This document shows, in pieces, positions 38,339 to 47,935 of a stretch of DNA of 64,000 bases. The DNA is from Streptococcus mitis (GTDB lineage Bacteria > Bacillota > Bacilli > Lactobacillales > Streptococcaceae), in NCBI RefSeq assembly GCF_009496155.1, contig NZ_WIJP01000002.1:131729-195728 (forward strand), given 5' to 3'. The translations under genes were made by a program, and so were the position numbers. Under the pieces are notes generated by a model. It searched no databases and had not been told where the DNA came from. It saw only the letters and a list, made by a program, of their open reading frames with translations. Position 1 is the stretch's first letter. Every line of letters begins with the position of its first letter.

Positions 38339-39010
38339 ATGAAATCACTTCGTTTTCAATCTGTCTTTGATATCATCGGACCAGTTATGATTGGCCCATC
38401 TAGTAGTCATACCGCTGGTGCTGTGCGTATTGGGAAGATTGTCTCTTCCATTTTTGATGATACTCCGACAGAAGTCGAATTCCAACTTTTTAACTCATTT
38501 GCCAAGACCTATCGAGGTCACGGAACAGACCTAGCCCTTGTTGCAGGTATTTTGGGCATGGATACAGATGATCCTGAAATCCCAAACAGTCTGGAAATTG
38601 CACACAAGCGTGGCATCAAGATTGTCTGGACCATTCAGAAAGACAGCAATGCCCCTCACCCCAACACCACTAAAATTACCGTCAAAAATGCTCACAAGAC
38701 CATCAGTGTGACGGGTATTTCAATCGGTGGAGGAAATATTCAGGTCACCGAACTCAATGGCTTTGCCGTCTCTCTCAATATGAATACACCGACTATCATC
38801 ATTGTTCATCAAGATATTCCAGGTATGATTGCCCTCGTAACAGAGGCACTTTCCCGCTATGGTATCAATATCGCCCAGATGAATGTTACTCGTGAAAAAG
38901 CTGGTGAAAAAGCCATTATGATTATCGAAGTTGACAGTCGCAATTGTGATGAAGCCATCGAAGAAATTCGAAAAATCCCTCATCTCCACAATGTCAATTT
39001 CTTTAAATAG
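38339..39010 (+). CDS. sdaAB: L-serine dehydratase, beta subunit
   Basis: A 223-aa beta subunit of the iron-sulfur L-serine deaminase that converts serine to pyruvate and ammonia. The N-terminal domain shows DIIGPVMIGPSSSHTAGAVR, the substrate loop of the family. The C-terminal ACT domain (about 148-221, IIVHQDIPGMIALVTEALSR) is probably regulatory. The ribosome binding site is TAAGGGG. The alpha-subunit gene follows after 8 nt. Confidence 0.94.
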   Translation: MKSLRFQSVFDIIGPVMIGPSSSHTAGAVRIGKIVSSIFDDTPTEVEFQLFNSFAKTYRGHGTDLALVAGILGMDTDDPEIPNSLEIAHKRGIKIVWTIQKDSNAPHPNTTKITVKNAHKTISVTGISIGGGNIQVTELNGFAVSLNMNTPTIIIVHQDIPGMIALVTEALSRYGINIAQMNVTREKAGEKAIMIIEVDSRNCDEAIEEIRKIPHLHNVNFFK

Positions 39011-39018
39011 GAGGAAGC

Positions 39019-39891
39019 ATGTTTTATTCTATCAAAGAATTGGTCGAGCAAGCAGATCTGGACTTTCAAGGAAATGTCGCAGAACTTATGATTACAACAG
39101 AGTTTGAATTGACAGGTCGCGAACGTGAAGAAGTCCTCCTTCTCATGGAACGCAATCTGGAAGTCATGAAAGCCTCTGTCCAACTCGGCCTCAATGAAAA
39201 TAAATCTCGTAGTGGCCTGACAGGTGGAGATGCTGCCAAATTGGATCACTACATCAAAAACGGAAAAACTTTGTCAGATTACACGATTCTCTCTGCTGCC
39301 CGAAATGCTATCGCAGTCAATGAACACAATGCTAAAATGGGCTTGGTCTGTGCCACTCCGACCGCAGGAAGTGCTGGCTGTCTCCCTTCCGTTCTCACTG
39401 CTGCGATTGAAAAGTTAGACCTCAGCCACGAGCAACAGCTGGATTTCCTCTTTGCAGCGGGTGCCTTTGGACTAGTCATCGCAAACAATGCCTCTATCTC
39501 AGGTGCTGAGGGTGGGTGCCAAGCCGAAGTCGGCTCTGCCTCTGCTATGAGTGCTGCCGCCTTGACTCTAGCTGCGGGTGGAACACCCTACCAAGCCAGT
39601 CAAGCTATTGCCTTTGTCATTAAAAATATGCTAGGCCTCATCTGTGACCCTGTTGCAGGCTTGGTCGAAGTTCCCTGTGTCAAACGCAATGCCATGGGAG
39701 CTAGCTTTGCCTTCATCGCAGCAGATATGGCTTTGGCAGGTATCGAATCTAAAATCCCTGTGGATGAGGTTATCGATGCCATGTACCAAGTAGGAGCAAA
39801 CATGCCAACTGCCTTTCGTGAAACAGCGGAAGGTGGACTCGCTGCCACCCCTACTGGTCGTCGCCTCCAAAAAGAAATTTTCGGAGAATAA
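39019..39891 (+). CDS. sdaAA: L-serine dehydratase, alpha subunit
   Basis: A 290-aa catalytic subunit that carries the [4Fe-4S] cluster. The conserved cysteines and glycine-rich loops are present: PTAGSAGCLPSV, SGAEGGCQAEVGSASAMSAA and ICDPVAGLVEVPCVKRN. It ends TGRRLQKEIFG. Operon with sdaAB; a HAD phosphatase gene follows 21 nt later. Confidence 0.95.
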   Translation: MFYSIKELVEQADLDFQGNVAELMITTEFELTGREREEVLLLMERNLEVMKASVQLGLNENKSRSGLTGGDAAKLDHYIKNGKTLSDYTILSAARNAIAVNEHNAKMGLVCATPTAGSAGCLPSVLTAAIEKLDLSHEQQLDFLFAAGAFGLVIANNASISGAEGGCQAEVGSASAMSAAALTLAAGGTPYQASQAIAFVIKNMLGLICDPVAGLVEVPCVKRNAMGASFAFIAADMALAGIESKIPVDEVIDAMYQVGANMPTAFRETAEGGLAATPTGRRLQKEIFGE

Positions 39892-39912
39892 GTTTATCAA
39901 ATAGGAGAAACC

Positions 39913-40545
39913 ATGACCTCTATCACAGCTATCTTTTTCGATCTGGATGGAACCCTCGTTGACAGTTCTATCGGGATTCACAATGCCTTTACCCATACCT
40001 TTAAGGAGCTGGGGGTGCCTAGTCCTGATGCCAAAACCATTCGTGGTTTTATGGGACCGCCCCTCGAAAGTAGTTTTGCGACCTGCCTGCCCAAAGAACA
40101 AATCTCTGAAGCTGTGCAGATATACCGTTCCTACTACAAGGAAAAAGGCATCTATGAAGCTCAACTCTTTCCTCAGATTGTAGACTTGCTTGAGGTGTTG
40201 TCTAGTAATTATCCACTCTACATCACCACGACAAAAAATACTCCAACCGCCCAAGACATGACTCAAAACTTGGGAATCTATCATTTCTTTGATGGCATTT
40301 ATGGTTCTAGCCCTGAAGCACCCCATAAGGCAGATGTCATTCGCCAAGCCTTGCAAACACATCAACTAGCACCAGAACAAGCCATTATCATCGGAGATAC
40401 CAAGTTTGATATGCTGGGAGCTCAAGAAACAGGCATTCAGAAATTAGCCGTCACTTGGGGATTTGGGGAGCAAGCAGATCTACTAGACTATCAACCTGAT
40501 TATATCGCCCACAAACCCTTAGAGGTTTTGGAGTATTTTCAATAA
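39913..40545 (+). CDS. HAD-family hydrolase, phosphoglycolate phosphatase-like
   Basis: A 210-aa HAD phosphatase with motif I FFDLDGTLVDSS (nucleophile D), motif II TTTKN, and motifs III/IV KADVIRQAL and IIIGDTKFDMLGAQ. The cap domain is of the small helical type seen in phosphoglycolate phosphatases and PpaX-like enzymes. It is probably co-transcribed with sdaAB-sdaAA; the substrate is not defined by sequence. Confidence 0.87.
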   Translation: MTSITAIFFDLDGTLVDSSIGIHNAFTHTFKELGVPSPDAKTIRGFMGPPLESSFATCLPKEQISEAVQIYRSYYKEKGIYEAQLFPQIVDLLEVLSSNYPLYITTTKNTPTAQDMTQNLGIYHFFDGIYGSSPEAPHKADVIRQALQTHQLAPEQAIIIGDTKFDMLGAQETGIQKLAVTWGFGEQADLLDYQPDYIAHKPLEVLEYFQ

Positions 40546-40549
40546 TATA

Positions 40550-40663
40550 GACTGGGCAAAACTCCATTTCAGAAGAAAATGAGGCAAGCTTCTACATAAC
40601 AAAACGCATATTACCAAGGTTTCAAGTCCTGATAATATGCGTTTTTTGATTGTAAAGATTTTT
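40550..40663. repeat. SPRITE-like repeat, copy 3
   Basis: GACTGGGCAAAACTCCATTTC on the left, with internal AAAACGCATATTACCAAG and ATAATATGCGTTTTTTG forming a terminator-like hairpin. It lies exactly between the convergent HAD and CapD-like genes and can serve as their shared terminator. Confidence 0.7.
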
Positions 40664-42513
40664 TATTCAACGTGGGTTGTTTGATTGGCAAAGGCGATAA
40701 TGGCTTGCTTCAACTCATCTCCACTGAGAGTTCTGAACTCTTCAATTTTTTGGTCGATTGCTTCTAAAGGCATGACATTAACCTTACCAACGAAAATCTT
40801 ATCCATAACCTGGTTATCAACCAATTCGGTCGAAACCAAGAGTTCTTCGTAGAGTTTTTCGCCTGGACGGATTCCAACTTCATCGATTGGAATTTCGCTT
40901 TCGGTGTGTCCACTTAGAAGGACCATTTTCTTAGCCAAGTCATAAATCTTGACTGGTTTGCCCATATCAAGGATAAAGACTTCCCCATCTTTGGCATAAG
41001 CACCAGCATGGATAACCAAACGGCTAGCTTCTGGAATGGTCATAAAGTAACGGGTCATGCGGAAATCTGTCACCGTTACAGGCCCGCCTTCAGCAATCTG
41101 GCGTTCAAAGACTGGAATCACACTACCACGGCTACCAAGAACATTCCCAAAACGAACTGCACAGTAGGTTGATTGGCTACGTTGGTTAAAACCAGTGACA
41201 ATCAACTCAGCCACGCGCTTGGTTGCTCCCATAACATTTGGTGGATTAACCGCCTTATCTGTCGAAATCATAACCATCTTAGGTACTTTGGCTTCATCAA
41301 CAGCTCTAGCAACATTGTAGGTTCCGCGAATATTGTTTTTGAAGGCTTCTTTTGGATTGCGCTCCATCATAGGAACGTGCTTGTGGGCAGCCGCATGATA
41401 AACAATAGCTGGCTTGTACTGTTCAAAAACTTGCAACAAGCGGTCATAGTCTTGAATATCGGCAATAACTGGTACATAATCAATACCTTGGAACTTACGA
41501 ATCAATTCATGATAAACAAGGTAGATTGAATTTTCCCCATGACCGAGCAAGACGATGCGTTCAGGATTGAAGCGACTAACTTGGCGACAGATTTCAGAAC
41601 CGATTGAGCCTCCAGCGCCTGTAACCAAGATCGTTTTTCCAGTAAGTTCTGTACCCAGACGCGATTCGTCAAGACGAATTTCCTGGCGGCCCAAAAGGTC
41701 TGTGATATCAATCTTCTGGAATCCTCCACCTGCTTGGTGAAGGCCCTGAACAACAGTTTCAACCTTAGGCATCTTGTAACATTTGACACCCAGTTTATTA
41801 CACATCTGCAAGATACGCTCATATTCTGACGGATTAAGCGACGGAATCGCAACGATCACACGCTCGATTTGGTGGCGTTTGGCTAATTCAGGCAGATTGT
41901 CATAAGAGCCCAAAACAGGGATACCACCAAGTTTTTGACCCTTTTTCTTTTCATCCTTATCCAAAATACCAACAAGTTCCAAATCACTGGTTGGGTGTTG
42001 GTAACTGTTCATAAAGAGGGCACCACCATCACCAGCACCAATCAAGAAAGTCCGACGATGTTCTCCATCACCACTACCTTTTTTGCGTTTAGAGTAGATT
42101 AGCTGCCAAGTAATCCGTGGCAATAAAATCAAGAAGGTACTCAACAAGATAAAGAGCACAATAAAACGGATGGAGAAGAGTGGCAAGAAGGCATAGCAGA
42201 TACTATATGACAGGATACTGCTTGCAGTCACACCAAAAAAGATTTTCATGAAATCCGTAATCTTGCTGTAACGACTAATACTAGCGTTCAACCCCCAAAA
42301 TGCAATCATCAATTGATAGAACAAGAAGGCCAAACTCGTATAGATAATGTAGTCAACAGGTGCTGGATTAATCAAGCCGTAGAATAAGATATAAGATACA
42401 ATGATGGAAACCACCATACTCAAAATATCAAATATTCCCCAGAAAACCTGCTTTTGTTGTTTATTTAAAATTTCCACCAGATCAATCACATAATCTGTGA
42501 GTTTTTTATTCAT
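40663..42513 (-). CDS. CapD/FlaA1-like UDP-sugar dehydratase/epimerase, membrane-bound
   Basis: A 616-aa protein with four N-terminal transmembrane helices (about 20-140), a nucleotide-binding CoA-binding-like domain (FLIGAGDGGALFMNSYQHPT), and a C-terminal extended SDR domain. The NAD site is VTGAGGSIGSEICRQ, the active-site region is YHAAAHKHVPMMERNP, and STDKAVNPPNVMGATKR supplies the catalytic lysine. The family (CapD, PglF, WbpM) makes 4-keto-6-deoxy amino sugars for surface glycans. A glycosyltransferase gene precedes it on the same strand. Confidence 0.93.
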   Translation of the reverse strand: MNKKLTDYVIDLVEILNKQQKQVFWGIFDILSMVVSIIVSYILFYGLINPAPVDYIIYTSLAFLFYQLMIAFWGLNASISRYSKITDFMKIFFGVTASSILSYSICYAFLPLFSIRFIVLFILLSTFLILLPRITWQLIYSKRKKGSGDGEHRRTFLIGAGDGGALFMNSYQHPTSDLELVGILDKDEKKKGQKLGGIPVLGSYDNLPELAKRHQIERVIVAIPSLNPSEYERILQMCNKLGVKCYKMPKVETVVQGLHQAGGGFQKIDITDLLGRQEIRLDESRLGTELTGKTILVTGAGGSIGSEICRQVSRFNPERIVLLGHGENSIYLVYHELIRKFQGIDYVPVIADIQDYDRLLQVFEQYKPAIVYHAAAHKHVPMMERNPKEAFKNNIRGTYNVARAVDEAKVPKMVMISTDKAVNPPNVMGATKRVAELIVTGFNQRSQSTYCAVRFGNVLGSRGSVIPVFERQIAEGGPVTVTDFRMTRYFMTIPEASRLVIHAGAYAKDGEVFILDMGKPVKIYDLAKKMVLLSGHTESEIPIDEVGIRPGEKLYEELLVSTELVDNQVMDKIFVGKVNVMPLEAIDQKIEEFRTLSGDELKQAIIAFANQTTHVE

Positions 42514-42598
42514 AGAAATTTACTCCTCCTTAAAAGAGCGGGATAGTTATATTGTTATTATAACACTTTTTCTCTAGTTTACGCTTTGCTGCAATCTT

Positions 42599-43429
42599 TT
42601 ACTTGCTTTTTCGTAACAGTTTCATAAAAATAAACTGTCTGATAAATCCTGGACAAAGGGCAACAACCATCTGAATCGCAACACTCTTGGCGTATTCCAT
42701 GTAAGAAATTTGTCCTCTCTTCAGCATGCGCTGACGAGCCTGACGATAGAGTTTGAGGTAACGCAGTCCCCCACGACGCTCAAACATCCCTGCTCCGACA
42801 CGAACCTGACACAAGACTTGATCGAGGTTGCCAGTCTTAGCTCCTGCAGCAATCATATTGAGCCAGAGGAGGTCATCCTCCATATAAAGGCCATCCTCAT
42901 AGTTGCCTGCCTTGAGAACCATATCCTTCTTGAACATGACAGTCATGTGATTAAAGGCACTTCTCATCCTTTGATAAGCCACAATATCTGCATGTTGAGT
43001 CGGAACACGACGGTAAGAAACAATCTCATCAGGATTATCAATAAATTCTGCAATATGGCCACCTAATAGGTCGAGGTTGTCCTTCTCCATTAACTGAACT
43101 TGTTTCTCAAAACGATCTGGAACAGCTATATCATCCGTATCCATACGGGCAATAATATCGTACTGACACTGTAAAACACCGTATCGAAGAGCCAAACCCA
43201 AACCTTGATTCTGCTCAAGGGGATAGCGTTTCACTGGAATATCAGACTCAGCTTCAAGCTGGTCTAATACCTGATAGAGCTCAGGAGTCAAAGGCCCATC
43301 CTCTACGAGAACAAGCTCACTCGGTTTTAAGGTCTGGTTTTGAATACTTTTGATGGCATCTCTCAAAAATGTCGGATTTTCCTTGATATAGACCGACATC
43401 AAGACGCTGATTTTTTGCTTTTCAAGCAC
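42599..43429 (-). CDS. Family 2 glycosyltransferase
   Basis: A 276-aa GT-A glycosyltransferase. It has VLMSVYIKENPTFLRDAIKS at the N-terminus, the metal-binding D-D in IARMDTDDIAVPDRFE, and an acceptor-side YMEDDLLWLNMIAAG (ED motif). The C-terminus has a hydrophobic stretch that may associate with the membrane. It lies upstream of the CapD-like gene on the same strand, so both may act in surface polysaccharide or glycolipid synthesis. Acceptor unknown. Confidence 0.9.
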   Translation of the reverse strand: MLEKQKISVLMSVYIKENPTFLRDAIKSIQNQTLKPSELVLVEDGPLTPELYQVLDQLEAESDIPVKRYPLEQNQGLGLALRYGVLQCQYDIIARMDTDDIAVPDRFEKQVQLMEKDNLDLLGGHIAEFIDNPDEIVSYRRVPTQHADIVAYQRMRSAFNHMTVMFKKDMVLKAGNYEDGLYMEDDLLWLNMIAAGAKTGNLDQVLCQVRVGAGMFERRGGLRYLKLYRQARQRMLKRGQISYMEYAKSVAIQMVVALCPGFIRQFIFMKLLRKSK

Positions 43430-43519
43430 AGTTTTTCTCCAATATATAGATTTCCTTCCACTATTTTATCATAATTTTCAAGACTTTCCTATTTTTATCT
43501 TGAAAGCCAGAAACCTTAC

Positions 43520-43548
43520 TTGACATTATAGGAAAAAAGCCTTAAAAT
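43520..43548 (+). promoter_or_regulatory. Promoter of the CynX-like transporter gene
   Basis: TTGACA (43520-43525), 17-bp spacer, TAAAAT (43543-43548). Confidence 0.7.
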
Positions 43549-43583
43549 AAGCTGTTATTAAAATCAGCTAGAAGAGGTATTAT

Positions 43584-44750
43584 ATGAAAAAGCAATCAAT
43601 CTTTTTTGTTCCAGGGATTATCCTGATTGGTGTTTCCTTGCGGACTCCTTTTACTGTTTTACCCATTATTTTGGGAGATATTTCGCAAGGGCTAGGAGTA
43701 GAAGTTAGTTCACTTGGTGTCTTGACCAGCCTTCCTCTCCTCATGTTTACCCTCTTCTCACTCTTTTCTACCCGACTAGCTCAGAAAATTGGCTTGGAGC
43801 ATCTCTTTACCTACAGCCTCTTCTTCTTAACCATTGGCTCTCTGATTCGACTAATCAATCTGCCCCTGCTCTATCTAGGAACCTTGATGGTTGGGGCAAG
43901 TATCGCAGTCATCAATGTTCTGCTTCCTAGTCTTATCCAAGCTAATCAACCAAAGAAAATTGGTTTTCTGACCACCTTATATGTAACCTCTATGGGGATT
44001 GCAACGGCTCTGGCTTCCTATCTGGCTGTACCTATTACACAAGCCAGTTCTTGGAAAGGACTTATCATCCTCCTCACCCTGCTCTGTCTAGCAACTTTTT
44101 TGGTCTGGCTCCCAAATCACCGCTATAATCACAGACTGGCTCCACAAGCCAAACAAAAAAGTCAAACAAAGGTTATGCGTAATAAACAGGTCTGGGCAGT
44201 TATTGTCTTTGCAGGTTTTCAATCCTTGCTCTTTTACACTGCTATGACTTGGTTACCTACCATGGCCATCCATGCAGGCCTATCCAGTCACGAAGCGGGC
44301 TTGCTTACCTCTATCTTCTCTCTGATTAGTATTCCTTTTTCAATGACCATCCCAAGCCTGACAACCAGCTTGTCTACTCGCAACCGTCAGCTCATGCTCA
44401 CTCTGGTTTCACTAGCTGGCGTGGTCGGCATTTCCATGCTCTTTTTCCCAGTTAGCAATTTCTTTTACTGGCTTGCCAGCCATCTTCTCATCGGAACTGC
44501 AACCAGCGCCCTCTTCCCCTATCTCATGGTCAACTTTTCACTCAAGACAAGCGCCCCTGAAAAGACAGCCCAATTGTCTGGTTTATCTCAAACAGGAGGC
44601 TATATCCTAGCAGCCTTTGGGCCAACCCTCTTTGGTTACAGTTTTGACCTTTTCCACTCTTGGGTACCAGCTGTAGCTGCCCTCTTGCTCGTTGATATCC
44701 TGATGACTGTGGCCCTCTTTACAGTGGACAGAGCTGATAAAATTCTTTAA
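43584..44750 (+). CDS. MFS transporter, CynX/NimT family
   Basis: A 388-aa major facilitator protein with 12 predicted helices. The start (FVPGIILIGVSLRTPFTVLP) and ISQGLGVEVSSLGVLTSLPL are typical of the cyanate/nitroimidazole (CynX/NimT) transporter group, whose substrates are mostly unknown. Monocistronic, with its own promoter and terminator. Confidence 0.87.
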   Translation: MKKQSIFFVPGIILIGVSLRTPFTVLPIILGDISQGLGVEVSSLGVLTSLPLLMFTLFSLFSTRLAQKIGLEHLFTYSLFFLTIGSLIRLINLPLLYLGTLMVGASIAVINVLLPSLIQANQPKKIGFLTTLYVTSMGIATALASYLAVPITQASSWKGLIILLTLLCLATFLVWLPNHRYNHRLAPQAKQKSQTKVMRNKQVWAVIVFAGFQSLLFYTAMTWLPTMAIHAGLSSHEAGLLTSIFSLISIPFSMTIPSLTTSLSTRNRQLMLTLVSLAGVVGISMLFFPVSNFFYWLASHLLIGTATSALFPYLMVNFSLKTSAPEKTAQLSGLSQTGGYILAAFGPTLFGYSFDLFHSWVPAVAALLLVDILMTVALFTVDRADKIL

Positions 44751-44784
44751 TTATTCTAAAATACTTCTCAGATATAAATAATGC

Positions 44785-44812
44785 AAAGCCAGACTCTATT
44801 TGGCTTTTTTTA
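44785..44812 (+). terminator. Terminator of the CynX-like transporter gene
   Basis: AAAGCCA-GACTCTATT-TGGCTTTTTTT. Confidence 0.75.
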
Positions 44813-44869
44813 GTACTTATATCAACAAAAATCACCATCCATCTGTTAGCAGAAAGATAGTATCTTTGA

Positions 44870-44875
44870 TATAAT
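44870..44875 (+). promoter_or_regulatory. -10 of the DUF2971 repeat-protein gene
   Basis: TGATATAAT extended -10 (44867-44875), with a weak TTAGCA -35 at 44846-44851, spacer 18. Confidence 0.5.
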
Positions 44876-44954
44876 AAGATGTATATAAACTAATTGTCAT
44901 ACAAAAAATAAATTAGTTTCTAATATATCTACTATTTTAAGCGAGGTACGTAGA

Positions 44955-47777
44955 ATGGATGAACAGAAATACATTTTGGAGGAAAGTTTAGCAGAGTTAG
45001 ATAAGCTCTTTGACTTATCAGCAACGGGGATAGATAAGACTGCCTGTGAAGATTTAGCAGAAAAAGCAAGAATAATTTATGAACAATATCCTAAATCAGA
45101 AAACATTGCTTTGCTCTATGCTAGGATTTTGGTCAATTTATCAGTTGAACAAGTAAATGTGGAAGAGAGAGGGAATACTGCTAATTCAGTCAAACAAATT
45201 TTTGAGCAGTTCAATCAATCTGGAGACATCGCTTTACAATATGCTATAGCCTTAGTGAATTTGTCAGCTAAACAAGAAATTGTTGAGGAACTACTAAACA
45301 CCGCTAATTCAATCAAACAAATTTTTGAGTTCTTCCAACATTCTGAAAACATTGCTTTACTTTATGCTATGGCTTTAGTGAATTTGTCAGCTAAACAAGA
45401 AATTGTTGAGGAACTACTAAACACCGCTAATTCAATCAAACAAATTTTTGAGCTCTTCCAGCATTCTGAAACCATTACATTACAATATGCTATAACTCTG
45501 GTCAGTCTGTCAGCTAAACAAGTAAATGTTGAGGAACTACTAAACACTGCCAATTCAGTCAAACAAATTTTTGAGCTCTTCCAGCATTCTGAAGCCATTA
45601 CATTACAATATGCTATAACTCTGGTCAGTTTGTCAGCTAAACAAGTAAATGTTGAGGAATTACTAAACACTGCTAATTCAGTCAAACAAATTTTTGAACT
45701 CTTTCAGCATTCTGAAGACATTGCTTTACAATATACCATAGCTCTGGTCAATTTATCAACTAAACAAGTAAATGTTGAGGAATTACTAAACACTGCTAAT
45801 TCAGTCAAACAAATTTTTGAACTCTTCCAGCATTCTGAAGACATTGCTTTACAATATACCATGGCTCTGGTCAATTTATCAACTAAACAAGTAAATGTTG
45901 AGGAATTACTAAACACTGCTAATTCAATCAAACAAATTTTTGAGCAGTTTAAACAGTCTGAAGGCATTGCTTTACGATATGCTAATGTTTTGTTCAATTT
46001 GTCGGTCGAACAAGTAAATATAAAAGAACTAGACCATACTACTAATTCAGTCAAACAAATTTTTGAGCAGTTTAAACAGTCTGAAGATATTGCTTTACAA
46101 TATGCTAAGACTTTGGTAAATTTGTCGGCTGAACAGACTAAATCTAAAGAAATTGCTAAAACCACTCAGCAAATTCAAAATATATACAAAAAGTTCAATG
46201 AGTCTAAAGATATTGCTTTATATTATGGTATGGTTTTAGTCAATTTGTCAACTAAACAAATAAATGTAGAAGAGAGGAGAAATACCACTAATTCAATCAA
46301 ACAAATTTTTGAACTCTTCCAGCATTCTGAAGACATTGCTTTACGATATGCTATGGTTTTATTTAATCTAGCAAAACTTCAAAATGAAAGAGATGAAGTA
46401 GGCAATACAGTTAAACAAATATTAGCTATCTTAACAAATCTCTCTAGTGTTAAAATATTTGAAATTGTAGTAAAAATATTTGAAAATAATCCTGATACCC
46501 CATTAGATACAAATGATATTCCATTCACTAGTCTCACAAAAATTTTAGATAAACTATGTTTTTATTCCAATGATAGTTTTGACAGAAAATTATTAATTCG
46601 GGCTTTAAATCTTGACCTTGTTATAAATACAAAATACGATATTTTAAAGGATTGGATAAAACACTATAAAGATGATGAGAATAAGCTCAATCAGTTAATA
46701 GATATCTATAGAGCCGTCCAAGAAATCAAATATCAACTTGGCTTGAAAGTAAAAGATAAAAATTTGAATCTTAAATTTGGTCATTATACCAAAGGAGAAA
46801 CTCTCCAAATTTTATTAGATCAAGATACAGAAAATACAGATAATACAAAATTCTCCGTATCTGGAAAAACTCGCTTGTATAATGCCAATTATATGAACGA
46901 CCCTGAGGAAGGGTTAGTTATCGAAGAAATGTTGAAACCTAGCAAAGATGAGGAGATAACATCCTACTTCGAAAAGCGAAACATTTTAGATCCTAGTCCA
47001 TGGTTTTTAATGAGCTTCACCAGTAAAATAGATGACTTGACTATGTGGTCCCAATACGGAGATGATGCTCAGGGTGTTTGTCTTGTACTTCGGGAAGATG
47101 ATTTTTCAAGATTTACATCTTTCAATGATCTTTCATGGCGTAAAGAAGCTATTCCCCTAGAGACTATGAATCAAATGGATTCCACCATATCGTACCTAGA
47201 TAGTGATTTAAAAATCTCAGCAAACGAAACCAAGAAAAAGGAGCAAACTTTTTCTGCTAGGATTGAAGAAATACAGCACCAACCTGAAAAAAAAGATACG
47301 GTAGCTAAAGGGAATATTGATTATCTCTATAGAATAGCCTATGTTAAAAATACAGGTGAAAACTTTGAACTAGAAAAAACAGAACTCTTTGATGGCAATG
47401 AAATCACAAAATTAAAAGAGTCTGTAAATAATTTAAAACAAAAACTGTATGAGAGAGTGAATGATAATGATGATTTTTATAAAGAAGCTATCTCCAGTTG
47501 TATCGAAGAAATTCGTTACTTGTTTAAATCTGTCGATTACAAATATGAGAATGAACTGCGTATCTTACGCTATGCTAATCTAGACCCAAGTAATGATAAA
47601 ATTAAAATTGATAAAACCTCTGGGATAGGCAGACTTTATGTAGAACGTGAAAATTCAATCCAAATCGATGAAGTCATTTTCGGTCCTAAGTTTCCAAATC
47701 CTGAATACGTTACTCCTTTATTGAAACTTTTGGATAAGGAAATTAACTATAAGAAATCTACGATAAAATTTAGATAA
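44955..47777 (+). CDS. Large repeat protein with DUF2971-like C-terminal domain
   Basis: A 940-aa soluble protein with no signal peptide. Residues about 48-496 are eleven near-identical 41-aa helical repeats (consensus DIALQYAxxLVNLSAKQVNV then EELLNTANSVKQIFELFQH), TPR-like in spacing. A bridging region follows, then a C-terminal domain (about 620-935) with the DUF2971 landmarks LYNANYMNDPEEGLVIEEML, WFLMSFTSKIDDLTMWSQYG and DDAQGVCLV. DUF2971 proteins are uncharacterised and often found in variable islands. The gene is very AT-rich and lies between two core loci, consistent with transfer. The role is unknown; intracellular defence or stress sensing is speculation. Confidence 0.85.
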   Translation: MDEQKYILEESLAELDKLFDLSATGIDKTACEDLAEKARIIYEQYPKSENIALLYARILVNLSVEQVNVEERGNTANSVKQIFEQFNQSGDIALQYAIALVNLSAKQEIVEELLNTANSIKQIFEFFQHSENIALLYAMALVNLSAKQEIVEELLNTANSIKQIFELFQHSETITLQYAITLVSLSAKQVNVEELLNTANSVKQIFELFQHSEAITLQYAITLVSLSAKQVNVEELLNTANSVKQIFELFQHSEDIALQYTIALVNLSTKQVNVEELLNTANSVKQIFELFQHSEDIALQYTMALVNLSTKQVNVEELLNTANSIKQIFEQFKQSEGIALRYANVLFNLSVEQVNIKELDHTTNSVKQIFEQFKQSEDIALQYAKTLVNLSAEQTKSKEIAKTTQQIQNIYKKFNESKDIALYYGMVLVNLSTKQINVEERRNTTNSIKQIFELFQHSEDIALRYAMVLFNLAKLQNERDEVGNTVKQILAILTNLSSVKIFEIVVKIFENNPDTPLDTNDIPFTSLTKILDKLCFYSNDSFDRKLLIRALNLDLVINTKYDILKDWIKHYKDDENKLNQLIDIYRAVQEIKYQLGLKVKDKNLNLKFGHYTKGETLQILLDQDTENTDNTKFSVSGKTRLYNANYMNDPEEGLVIEEMLKPSKDEEITSYFEKRNILDPSPWFLMSFTSKIDDLTMWSQYGDDAQGVCLVLREDDFSRFTSFNDLSWRKEAIPLETMNQMDSTISYLDSDLKISANETKKKEQTFSARIEEIQHQPEKKDTVAKGNIDYLYRIAYVKNTGENFELEKTELFDGNEITKLKESVNNLKQKLYERVNDNDDFYKEAISSCIEEIRYLFKSVDYKYENELRILRYANLDPSNDKIKIDKTSGIGRLYVERENSIQIDEVIFGPKFPNPEYVTPLLKLLDKEINYKKSTIKFR
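45096..46443 (+). repeat. Eleven in-frame 123-bp tandem repeats
   Basis: Units start at about 45096, 45219, 45342, 45465 and so on, every 123 bp exactly (for example TCTGAA at 45342 and 45465). Central units (3 to 7) are nearly identical at the DNA level, so the copy number is likely to change by recombination or slippage. Confidence 0.9.
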
Positions 47778-47795
47778 AGGCTGATAAAATCCTCT

Positions 47796-47826
47796 AAACT
47801 TCTAGTTTTGCCTAGAAGTTTTTTAT
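47796..47826 (+). terminator. Terminator of the repeat-protein gene
   Basis: AACTTCTAG-TTTTGC-CTAGAAGTTTTTTAT. Confidence 0.8.
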
Positions 47827-47918
47827 ATATAAAAATTTTACACATTTCGCTTGACAGGGCTTTCTTTTAGATGTACAATGTATGTGTAGAAAAATTATAT
47901 ATAAAAATCTTACACATT
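47824..47918. promoter_or_regulatory. PadR-operon promoter with repeated operators
   Basis: A sigma-A promoter, TTGACA (47851-47856), 17-bp spacer and TACAAT (47874-47879), is bracketed by two 23-bp direct repeats at 47824 and 47896 that share the core AAAAATCTTACACATT (the first copy has T for C). The second repeat also pairs with the inverted ATGTGTAGAAAAATT (47882-47896) into a dyad with arms ATGTGTA and TACACAT, the typical PadR operator form. Autoregulation is likely. Confidence 0.75.
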
Positions 47919-47935
47919 AGAAAAGGAGGTTCCCC

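Noticed and set aside
45362-46165. Minus-strand ORFs of 107 and 153 codons with repeats
   Set aside because: Antisense shadows of the 123-bp repeat array; the plus-strand frame has the promoter and the recognised domain.
45096-46443. Regular 123-bp repeats considered as CRISPR or minisatellite
   Set aside because: The repeats are contiguous, in frame, without spacers, and encode 41-aa units; no cas genes are present.
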